From Armatimonadota bacterium (GTDB lineage: Bacteria > Sysuimicrobiota > Sysuimicrobiia > Sysuimicrobiales > JACQTN01), in assembly GCA_016210785.1 (NCBI GenBank), contig JACQTN010000574.1, positions 1-7,521 on the forward strand: a stretch of 7,521 nucleotides of DNA, given 5' to 3'. The translations under genes and the position numbers were made by a program. This document shows positions 1 through 5,605 of this stretch, in pieces. The notes beneath the pieces are model-generated. The model searched no databases, was not told the DNA's origin, and worked only from the letters and a program-made list of their open reading frames with translations. Position 1 is the stretch's first letter, and each line of letters opens with the position of its first letter.

Positions 1-44
1 CTCACGGCGCACCCGCGACGGTGCGGGTGCCGAAGTACCCGTGA
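1..44 (+). CDS. Possible 3' end of an upstream gene (partial)
   Basis: Reading from base 3, thirteen codons (HGAPATVRVPKYP) run to a TGA at 42-44. A perfect 10-bp hairpin starts two bases later, which is where a gene end would be expected. The other two forward frames stay open longer but give arginine- and serine-rich translations that look non-coding. The fragment is too short to assign to a family, and nothing ties it to a transporter subunit. It could also be chance. Confidence 0.25.
   Translation, partial: HGAPATVRVPKYP
9..30. repeat. 8-bp inverted repeat at the left edge
   Basis: GCACCCGC (9-16) and GCGGGTGC (23-30) are perfect reverse complements with a 6-base loop. It precedes the larger hairpin at 46-73 and would lie inside the possible upstream gene tail. 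In DNA this GC-rich, a stem of this size can arise by chance. Confidence 0.35.
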
Positions 45-45
45 T

Positions 46-73
46 GATCGGGCTCGGCGGCACGAGCCCGATC
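46..73 (+). terminator. GC-rich hairpin, possible transcription terminator
   Basis: GATCGGGCTC (46-55) and GAGCCCGATC (64-73) are perfect reverse complements, giving a 10-bp stem with an 8-base loop. The stem lies directly after the possible stop at 42-44. No U-tract follows, so it is not a textbook intrinsic terminator. It may instead be a pause, an mRNA-stabilising hairpin or part of a repeat. Confidence 0.35.
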
Positions 74-169
74 CTGCGCAGTTCAACTCGCAGCGCCGGT
101 ACCGACACATCGTGGGAAGCCGGCCCTGCGCATGACCTTTCCGAGACGAGCTCCTGGCATACCTCTTCT

Positions 170-207
170 CCCTCGCCCCGATGGGGCGAGGGTAGGGCGA
201 GGGGGTA
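170..207. repeat. GC-rich dispersed palindromic repeat
   Basis: CCCTCGCCCC (170-179) and GGGGCGAGGG (183-192) form a perfect 10-bp stem with a 3-base loop. A second G-rich block, GGGCGAGGGGG, follows. This CCCTC...GGGGNGAGGG...GGGNGAGGGG pattern is typical of intergenic repeat elements scattered through many GC-rich bacterial genomes. Its position argues that the reading frame upstream of 216 is not coding. Its purine-rich end (about 199-205) may also act as the ribosome binding site of the permease gene. Confidence 0.6.
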
Positions 208-215
208 GCCGCCCG

Positions 216-1103
216 ATGCAGGACGCCCGGGCGCTGTCCCGGCCCCAGGCGGCCCCCGCCTTCCTCAGCCCGCGCGCGGGGGCCATGCGCCGGCTCCTCC
301 GCCACCGGGGCGCGGTGGCCGGCATGGCGGTGCTGGTGGTGCTGGCCGCCATCGCGCTGCTGGCGCCGTGGCTCAGCCCCCGCGATCCCATCAAGACCGC
401 ACCGCGCGACGCGCTGCAGCCACCCGGACAGCGTTATTATCTGGGCAGCGACCAGTACGGGCGTGACATGCTGAGCCGAGTGGTGCACGGGGCCCGCACC
501 TCGCTGACCGTCGGTTTCATCTCGGTGTCTATCGCGGTGGCGCTGGGAGCGCCAGTCGGACTGGCGTCGGGTTACTATGCCGGGCGCCTCGACACCATGC
601 TGATGCGCGTCATCGACGTGCTGCTGGCCTTCCCCGGCATCCTGCTGGCGCTGGGCATCGTCAGCGTGCTGGGCCCCAGCCTGGGCAACGTGATGATCGC
701 GGTGGGCATGTCTGCCGTGCCCACCTACGCCCGCCTCATCCGCGCCTCCGTTCTCTCCGCCAAGGAGAACCTGTACGTGGAGGCGGCGCGGGCGGTGGGC
801 TGCCGCGATCTGCTGGTGGTCGCCCGCCACATCCTGCCCAACGTGGTGGCGCCGGTGATCATCACCGCGACGCTGGGCATGGGCGGCGCGATCCTCTCCG
901 CGGCGGCGCTGAGCTTCCTGGGGCTGGGCAGCCAGCCGCCCCAGGCGGAGTGGGGGCGCATGCTCAGCGACGGGCGCGACTACCTGCGAGAGGCCTGGTG
1001 GATCTCCACTTTCCCGGGCGTCGCCATCATGATGACGGTGCTGGCCATGAACCTGCTGGGCGACGGTTTGCGCGACGTGCTGGACCCGCGGTTGCGGGTG
1101 TAA
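216..1103 (+). CDS. ABC transporter permease, DppC/OppC type
   Basis: This is an inner-membrane permease of the dipeptide/oligopeptide/nickel ABC importer family (binding-protein-dependent type), here 295 aa, a usual length for DppC. A first membrane helix lies at about residues 33-53. The DppC-type extracytoplasmic segment YYLGSDQYGRDMLSR follows at 75-88. The later membrane helices include about 97-121 and 135-153. The EAA loop that docks to the ATPase starts at EAARAVG (189-195) and runs to LPN (207-209), followed by the family's ALSFLGLG (231-238). The C-terminus LGDGLRDVLDPRLRV is characteristic. I chose ATG 216 because the longer frame from 132 runs through a dispersed repeat; ATG 285 is an alternative. 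No partner DppB permease, binding protein or ATPase gene is visible, so partners must lie outside the window, probably to the left. The substrate cannot be deduced. A 6-bp hairpin (1084-1099) sits in the last codons. Confidence 0.9.
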   Translation: MQDARALSRPQAAPAFLSPRAGAMRRLLRHRGAVAGMAVLVVLAAIALLAPWLSPRDPIKTAPRDALQPPGQRYYLGSDQYGRDMLSRVVHGARTSLTVGFISVSIAVALGAPVGLASGYYAGRLDTMLMRVIDVLLAFPGILLALGIVSVLGPSLGNVMIAVGMSAVPTYARLIRASVLSAKENLYVEAARAVGCRDLLVVARHILPNVVAPVIITATLGMGGAILSAAALSFLGLGSQPPQAEWGRMLSDGRDYLREAWWISTFPGVAIMMTVLAMNLLGDGLRDVLDPRLRV

Positions 1104-1121
1104 CCGGCTCCCACCGCTGAC

Positions 1122-1177
1122 CCTGAGCACGTCGAAGGGTGGGGCCTGAAGCACGGTGGGCCTTCGACAGGCTCAGG
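1122..1177. repeat. Imperfect long inverted repeat (CCTTCGACAGGCTCAGG family)
   Basis: The 17-base arm at 1122-1138 (CCTGAGCACGTCGAAGG) pairs with 1161-1177 (CCTTCGACAGGCTCAGG) with two mismatches across a 22-base spacer. The motif CCTTCGACAGGCTCAGG is a familiar intergenic dispersed repeat in many GC-rich bacteria. It fills most of the gap between permease and creatininase genes. It could fold in the transcript and lower or end expression between the two. Confidence 0.7.
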
Positions 1178-1187
1178 CCGAACGGAT

Positions 1188-1994
1188 GTGTTGCACCAGA
1201 CCGGCGCCTGCGCGGGCGAAAGGAGTTCTATCATCACGCAGGAAATCCTGATCGAGCGCATGACCTGGGAGGAGATCAAGCACGCCATTGCCACGGGCAA
1301 GCGGCGCGTCGTGGTCATGATCGGCGCCATGGAGCAGCACGGCCCGCACCTCCCCATCGGCACCGACACCATGCTGGGGTACGCCATCGGCGAACGGCTG
1401 GCCCGCGCCCTGGGCGACGCCCTGGTGGCGCCGGTCATCCCGGTGGGGTACAGCATCGGCCACATCAACTTCCCCGGCACCATCTCCATCCCGGAGGACC
1501 TGTTGCAGGCGCTGATCCGCGAGTGGTGCCGCTGCCTGGCCCACCACGGCTTCACCGAGATCATCCTGGCCCCCAGCCACGGCGGCAACTACCGGGCCCT
1601 GCGGGAGGTGGTGCCGTCCCTGCAGGAGGAACTGAAGGGGCGCGCGCGCATCGTGGCCTTCACCGACATCGAGCCGTGGATCGCTTTCTACCGCGACTTT
1701 TCCATCGCGCAGGGGAAAGACCCGGCGCGAGTCGGAGTACACGCGGCGCAGGGCGAGACGTCGATGATGTTGGCGGCCGACCCCGAACTGGTGCACATGG
1801 AGCGCGCCGTGGAAGGGTTCCTGGGAGACGCGTCGGCGCGGTGGCGGAACAAGGTGCCGGATCCCATGGAGACCGTGAGTCCCACCGGCATCCTGGGCGA
1901 CGCCCGCGGCTCCACGGCGGAGTTCGGCGAAGCGATGCTGCGCGTGAAGATTGAGAAGATGCGCCGTGAGTGCGGCGAGCGCGGGAGCAGGTGA
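1188..1994 (+). CDS. Creatininase-family amide hydrolase
   Basis: This belongs to the creatininase family (Pfam creatininase; relatives include creatinine amidohydrolase, the mycofactocin protein MftE and the archaeal formamide hydrolase ArfB), cytosolic metal-dependent enzymes that cleave amide or lactam C-N bonds. Numbering from the GTG at 1188, the metal-site motifs are present: E49 and H51 in MEQHGPHLPIGTD, D60 at the end of that block, H131 in SHGGN (family consensus GHGGN) and E190 in QGETSMML with H185 just before. The coordinates start at the first permitted codon, a GTG that abuts the dispersed repeat. A strong Shine-Dalgarno at 1218-1225 and the family's usual start (hydrophobic residues then MTW.E) suggest translation really begins near 1233, perhaps at ATC, giving about 253 aa. 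The ligase gene begins 42 bases after the stop. The substrate is unknown; creatinine itself is not supported by the neighbours. Confidence 0.85.
   Translation: MLHQTGACAGERSSIITQEILIERMTWEEIKHAIATGKRRVVVMIGAMEQHGPHLPIGTDTMLGYAIGERLARALGDALVAPVIPVGYSIGHINFPGTISIPEDLLQALIREWCRCLAHHGFTEIILAPSHGGNYRALREVVPSLQEELKGRARIVAFTDIEPWIAFYRDFSIAQGKDPARVGVHAAQGETSMMLAADPELVHMERAVEGFLGDASARWRNKVPDPMETVSPTGILGDARGSTAEFGEAMLRVKIEKMRRECGERGSR
1218..1225 (+). promoter_or_regulatory. Shine-Dalgarno site pointing to a non-standard start codon
   Basis: GAAAGGAG is the best ribosome binding site near the creatininase gene, but no ATG, GTG or TTG lies at a suitable distance in frame. The in-frame codons at usable distance are ATC at 1230 (4-base spacer), ATC at 1233 (7-base spacer) and ACG at 1236. 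The in-frame ATG at 1260 is 34 bases from the site, too far to use it. Confidence 0.5.
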
Positions 1995-2036
1995 CGCCTT
2001 GAAAGAACGTCGAACGTGCCCTGAGATCACCCACTC

Positions 2037-3380
2037 ATGACCTACGACCTGATGGCGCAGTGTCAGCGGACCGGGATCCGGCTCGTCCGCTTCTGCTACT
2101 GCGACAACGCCAACCTGATCCGCGGCAAGGCGGTACCCATCGAGAACCTGTCCGGCGCCCTGGAGTCCGGCGTCGGCTACAGCGTCGCGCAGCAGGCGCT
2201 GCCGGTGATGCACGACGTGGTGGTAGAGGAGGCCGGGCTGGCTCCCATCGGCGAGGTCCGCCTGATGGCCGACGCGGCCACGTTCACGGCGCTCCCCTAC
2301 TCGCCGGGCGCGGCCATGGTGCTGGGCGATTTCCTCACCCTGGACCGCAAGCCGTGGGACGCGTGCCCGCGCGCGTTTCTCAAGCGCATGATCGCGGGCG
2401 CTGCGGAGCAGGGCCTGGAGGTGCAGGCAGCCTTCGAAAACGAGTTCTTCCTGCTGCGGGAGGGCCCACAGGGCCACGACCCCGCCGACCGCACCAACTT
2501 CGCCAGCACCTACGCCATGGACGTCGCCCACGAGGTGGTCATGGCGCTGCTGGACGCCCTGCAGGCGGAAGGGCTCGCGGTGCAACTGTACCACCCCGAG
2601 TCGGGCCCCGGGCAGCACGAGATCAGCATCCGCCACGCCGCGGCGCTGGCGGCCGCGGACCGGCAGGTCATCTTTCGCGAGACGGTGCGGGGGGTGGCCC
2701 TGCACCACGGGCTCGCCGCGTCATTCGCGCCCAAGCCCTATGCCGACGCCGCGGGCAGCGGCTGCCACCTGCACCTGAGCCTGTGGCGCGGCGGCCGCAA
2801 CGCGCTGTACGATCCGCACGACCCGCTCAATCTGTCGGAGGCCGGGTACCACTTCATTGGTGGCCTGCTGTCCCACCTGCGCGGGCTGGCCGCGGTCACC
2901 ACGCCCAGCGTTAATTCTTACCGGCGCCTCCGTCCGCAGACCTGGAGCGGTGCGTTCACCTGCTACGGAGTGGAGAACCGGGAGGCGGCGGTGCGGGTGA
3001 TCGCGCCCTTCTGGGGACGGGAGGAAGCCTCCTGCAACCTGGAACTCAAGACCAGCGATCCCAGCGCCAACCCCTATCTGGCCCTGGGGTGCGTCATCGC
3101 CGCCGGCATGGACGGAATCGCCCGCCGGCTGAACCCGGGCGAGCCGGTCTCCCAGGATCCCGCGCTGATCCCGGAAGCGGAGCGCGCCCGGCGCGGCATC
3201 GTCCCGCTGCCGCGCAACCTGGGCGAAGCCATCGAGGCGCTCGGCGCCGACCGGGTCCTGCTGGACGCCATGGGGCCCACGCTCGCCCGCGCGTTTACCG
3301 CGGTGCGTCGAGCGGAGTGGGAGGCGATGAAGGACGTGCCGCTGGAAGAAGAGCTGCGCCACTACCTGTGGCGCTACTGA
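2037..3380 (+). CDS. Glutamine-synthetase-like ligase, probable gamma-glutamyl-amide synthetase (FluG/NodGS C-terminal type)
   Basis: This 447-aa protein has the type I glutamine synthetase fold. Visible elements are RGKAVP (29-34), metal ligands E134 and E136 in FENEFF, E188 and E195 (PESGPGQHEI), H244 in GSGCHLHLSL, NSYRRL (293-298), ENREAAVRV (313-321) and ELK..DPSANPYLAL (336-350). This chemistry joins the gamma-carboxyl of glutamate to an amine using ATP. Aligning on NSYRRL, the position of Salmonella GS Glu327, which takes the ammonium proton, is W303. The DGSS region that carries ammonium-binding Asp50 is also not recognisable. The adenylylation segment NLY is missing near 370-378. These traits match PuuA-like and FluG-like enzymes using organic amines rather than housekeeping GlnA. 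The start at ATG 2037 has only a weak ribosome binding site. The amidohydrolase gene follows after 18 bases. The amine substrate is unknown. Confidence 0.85.
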   Translation: MTYDLMAQCQRTGIRLVRFCYCDNANLIRGKAVPIENLSGALESGVGYSVAQQALPVMHDVVVEEAGLAPIGEVRLMADAATFTALPYSPGAAMVLGDFLTLDRKPWDACPRAFLKRMIAGAAEQGLEVQAAFENEFFLLREGPQGHDPADRTNFASTYAMDVAHEVVMALLDALQAEGLAVQLYHPESGPGQHEISIRHAAALAAADRQVIFRETVRGVALHHGLAASFAPKPYADAAGSGCHLHLSLWRGGRNALYDPHDPLNLSEAGYHFIGGLLSHLRGLAAVTTPSVNSYRRLRPQTWSGAFTCYGVENREAAVRVIAPFWGREEASCNLELKTSDPSANPYLALGCVIAAGMDGIARRLNPGEPVSQDPALIPEAERARRGIVPLPRNLGEAIEALGADRVLLDAMGPTLARAFTAVRRAEWEAMKDVPLEEELRHYLWRY

Positions 3381-3398
3381 CCATGAGGTCGCGCGCCG

Positions 3399-4532
3399 AT
3401 GCCGATCGCGCTCTACGACGTTCCGCTGCTCGACCATCACTGCCACTCGCTGCTGCGGTTCGACCGGCCGGTGACGGCGGAGGACTTGCGGGGATGCTTC
3501 ACGGAGGGACGCGACCCGGGCCTGCTGGCCCGCCACCTCCCCCACTCGCTCTTCTACCGGCGGGCCATCCGCGACCTGGCGCAGTTCCTGGGCTGCGACC
3601 CCACGGAGGAGGCCATCCTGGTGCGCCGCGCGGGAGAGGCTCCCGACGCCTACGCGCGGCGTCTCTTTGAGGACGCGCGGTTCGAAGGGCTGCTGGTGGA
3701 CTTCGGGTTTCGCACAGACGTGCACTTCGACCACGCGGGCCTGGCCGCCGTGGTCCCATGCCCCGTGGCGCCGGTGCTGCGGCTGGAGGCGCTGGCGGGT
3801 GCGCTGGTCGCGGAGACGGATACGTTCGAGCGGATGGTGGAGGTCTACGGTGAGCAGGTGAACACGGCGCGCGCGCGCGGCGCCGTCGCGCTGAAGAGCG
3901 TCGTCGCCTACCGCAGCGGGCTCACCGTGGCGCCGCCGGACCGGCAGACGGCGAAGGCGGCGTTCGACGCCGTCAGGCGCACGGGGCCGGCGGGCCCGGT
4001 GCGCCTGACGCAGAAACCGCTGCTGGACTACCTGCTGTGGCTGGGACTGGAAGCGGCCGCCGCGCAGGACCTCCCCATGCAGATCCACACCGGCTTCGGC
4101 GACCGAGACCTCGACCTGCGGCTGGCCAACCCGCTCCACCTGCGCCCCATCCTGGAGACCCCGGCGCTGTCACATATTCCGATCGTGCTGCTGCACTGTT
4201 ACCCCTACGTGCGCGAAGCCGCGTACCTGGCCCACGTCTACGACCAGGTCTACGTGGACCTCTCCCTGACGCTGCCCTTCGCCGCCGACGGCGCCCTGGC
4301 CGTGGAGGAGGCGCTCGGGCTGGCGCCAACCACCAAGGTACTGGTGGCGACGGACGCCTTCACCCTGCCCGAGTTGTTCTGGGTCGGCGCCCACCACGCC
4401 CGGGACGCCGTGGCCCGCGCCCTCCAGCGGCTGAGCCGGGCCGGATACCTGCGCGGCCGCGAGGCGGAAGGCGTCGGGAGGCAGCTCCTCAACGAGAACG
4501 CGCGCCGGATCTACCCGGTACGCCGGGGATGA
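3399..4532 (+). CDS. Amidohydrolase (amidohydrolase_2 / FluG N-terminal type)
   Basis: This 377-aa protein is a metal-dependent TIM-barrel hydrolase of the amidohydrolase superfamily, probably cytosolic as no signal peptide is seen. The full set of active-site positions can be read in barrel order: H14 and H16 in DHHCH (strand 1), K166 in VALKSV (strand 4, possible carbamylated lysine), H230 in MQIHTGFGD (strand 5), H266 in LLHCYPY (strand 6) and D319 in VATDAF (strand 8). The C-terminal NENARRIY is typical of the amidohydrolase_2 group. The ATG at 3399 has a GAGG ribosome binding site 10 bases upstream, and an 18-base gap from the ligase stop suggests co-transcription. In fungal FluG and plant NodGS this type of domain is fused to a glutamine-synthetase-like domain, as the neighbouring gene encodes. 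It may hydrolyse a gamma-glutamyl amide or another amide or lactone. Reaction and substrate are inferred from family only. Confidence 0.85.
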   Translation: MPIALYDVPLLDHHCHSLLRFDRPVTAEDLRGCFTEGRDPGLLARHLPHSLFYRRAIRDLAQFLGCDPTEEAILVRRAGEAPDAYARRLFEDARFEGLLVDFGFRTDVHFDHAGLAAVVPCPVAPVLRLEALAGALVAETDTFERMVEVYGEQVNTARARGAVALKSVVAYRSGLTVAPPDRQTAKAAFDAVRRTGPAGPVRLTQKPLLDYLLWLGLEAAAAQDLPMQIHTGFGDRDLDLRLANPLHLRPILETPALSHIPIVLLHCYPYVREAAYLAHVYDQVYVDLSLTLPFAADGALAVEEALGLAPTTKVLVATDAFTLPELFWVGAHHARDAVARALQRLSRAGYLRGREAEGVGRQLLNENARRIYPVRRG

Positions 4533-4540
4533 AGGAGGTG
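4532..4540 (+). promoter_or_regulatory. Strong Shine-Dalgarno site for the gp19-like gene
   Basis: AAGGAGGTG overlaps the last base of the amidohydrolase stop codon (TGA 4530-4532) and lies 7 bases before ATG 4548. It is the strongest ribosome binding site in the window and indicates high translation of the tail-tube-like gene, probably from the same transcript as the amidohydrolase. Confidence 0.8.
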
Positions 4541-4547
4541 GCGTGAG

Positions 4548-5546
4548 ATGCCAGCGGATAGCCGCAGCTACGTTGCCGGCAACTTCTTTCTCACCCTCGA
4601 CGGCGTCAAGTGCGGTTTCGTCAAGTCGGTGGACGGCGGGGCCGTCTCCGCCGAGGTCATCAAGGAACACGTGGGACCGCGAGGTTTCGTCAACAAGCAC
4701 ATCGGCCAGCCCAAGTACGAGGAGTTCGCCATCGCGATTGGCTTCTCGATGGCGAAAGCGGTCTACGGGTGGATCGCCGACTCGTGGGCGATGAACTACC
4801 GGCGCAAGAGCGGCGCGATCGTCGCGGCGGACTACCAGTCCGAGGCCAAGCGCCAGTGGGAGTTTCTCAACGCGTTGATCACCGAGACGACGATCCCCGC
4901 CTGCGACGGCGCCTCCAGGGAGCCCGCGCATCTCACGGTCAAGTTCGCCCCCGAGTACATCAAACAGAAATCGGCATCGGGCAAGGTGGCGGACGCCGGG
5001 AAGAAGGGACAGCAGAAGATGTGGCTGCCCAGCAATTTCCGGCTGGAGATCGCCGGCCTGGACTGCTCCAAGGTGAGCAAGATCGACGCGTTTACGGTAA
5101 AGCAGGCCATCGCCACCGACGACATCGGCGGCGAGCGCGGCGTCGCCAAGGAACCCGGCGGCGTGGAGTTTCCCAATTTGCGGATCACGCTGTCCGAGGC
5201 CGGCGCCCAATCGTGGATGGACTGGTGCGAGGACTTCGTGATCAAAGGCCGCAATGACGAGTCGCGGGAGAAATCTGGGACGCTCACCCTCCTGGCGCCG
5301 GACGCGCGGACAGAACTCGCCCGCGTTACCTTCCGCAGCGTGGGGATCTTCAAGCTGGCGCGCGAGAAGGTGGAGGCCAACGCCGACCAGATCCAGCGTC
5401 TCGTCGCCGATCTGTACTGCGAACGGATGGAGTTCGTGTGCCCGGTGCACGAGGGCGGAGGGCAGAGTGCCCCGGAGGCCGCGGCGCGATCGCCGTCCGC
5501 GGCCCGCGCGCGCCGGGCCGGCGCTCGGCGCGCGCGCCGCCGTTGA
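4548..5546 (+). CDS. Phage tail-tube (gp19)-like protein with two tandem domains
   Basis: This 332-aa protein contains two copies of what looks like the T4 gp19 tail-tube fold, the family forming the inner tube of contractile phage tails and related injection systems. Copy 1 (about 12-137) opens with NFFLTLDGVKCGFVKSVD and continues with YGWIADSW and RKSGAIVAADYQSEAKRQWEF. Copy 2 (about 163-297) opens with NFRLEIAGLDCSKVSKID and continues with SWMDWCEDF, EKSGTLTLLAPDARTELARV and a closing ERMEF. The two openings align residue by residue, which shows an internal duplication. A lysine/glycine-rich linker (about 138-158) joins them. A low-complexity Ala/Arg tail (about 309-332) ends the protein. 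Single-domain gp19 proteins are about 140-170 aa, so this is double length. No sheath, baseplate or other tail gene is seen in the window. The strong Shine-Dalgarno and 15-base gap tie it to the upstream enzymes. Function is uncertain. Confidence 0.75.
   Translation: MPADSRSYVAGNFFLTLDGVKCGFVKSVDGGAVSAEVIKEHVGPRGFVNKHIGQPKYEEFAIAIGFSMAKAVYGWIADSWAMNYRRKSGAIVAADYQSEAKRQWEFLNALITETTIPACDGASREPAHLTVKFAPEYIKQKSASGKVADAGKKGQQKMWLPSNFRLEIAGLDCSKVSKIDAFTVKQAIATDDIGGERGVAKEPGGVEFPNLRITLSEAGAQSWMDWCEDFVIKGRNDESREKSGTLTLLAPDARTELARVTFRSVGIFKLAREKVEANADQIQRLVADLYCERMEFVCPVHEGGGQSAPEAAARSPSAARARRAGARRARRR
5505..5536 (+). terminator. Perfect 11-bp GC hairpin inside the 3' end of the gp19-like gene
   Basis: CGCGCGCGCCG (5505-5515) pairs perfectly with CGGCGCGCGCG (5526-5536) over a 10-base loop. 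It ends seven bases before the TGA at 5544-5546. The arms encode the Arg/Ala-rich tail. No U-tract follows, so an intrinsic terminator is not proven. Transcript stabilisation or simple GC-rich low complexity are alternatives. It is the only strong hairpin between the converging genes. Confidence 0.35.
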
Positions 5547-5605
5547 CCGGGACTGTCAGCGCAGCTTCCCGTTCGGCACGGGGGCCAGGCGCCCGCCAAA
5601 CGCGC

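Noticed and set aside
132..215. N-terminal extension of the permease from ATG 132
   Set aside because: The extension crosses a perfect palindromic dispersed repeat and gives an Arg/Pro/Gly-rich segment not seen in DppC proteins. ATG 216 gives a normal length.
1173..2708. 511-codon open frame on the minus strand
   Set aside because: It lies antisense to the creatininase and ligase genes, both with intact motifs. The translation is rich in R, G, V, A, Q and H with no domain pattern, as expected for a shadow frame in GC-rich DNA.
2721..4139. 472-codon open frame on the minus strand
   Set aside because: It is antisense to the ligase and amidohydrolase genes, crosses their boundary, and shows no recognisable motif.
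4170..5450. 426-codon open frame on the minus strand
   Set aside because: It is antisense to the amidohydrolase and gp19-like genes, which have clear family motifs and ribosome binding sites. The frame has neither.
5568..5582. CCCGT/ACGGG 5-bp inverted repeat between converging genes as a terminator
   Set aside because: The stem is short, has no T-run on either strand, and is of a size expected by chance at this base composition.
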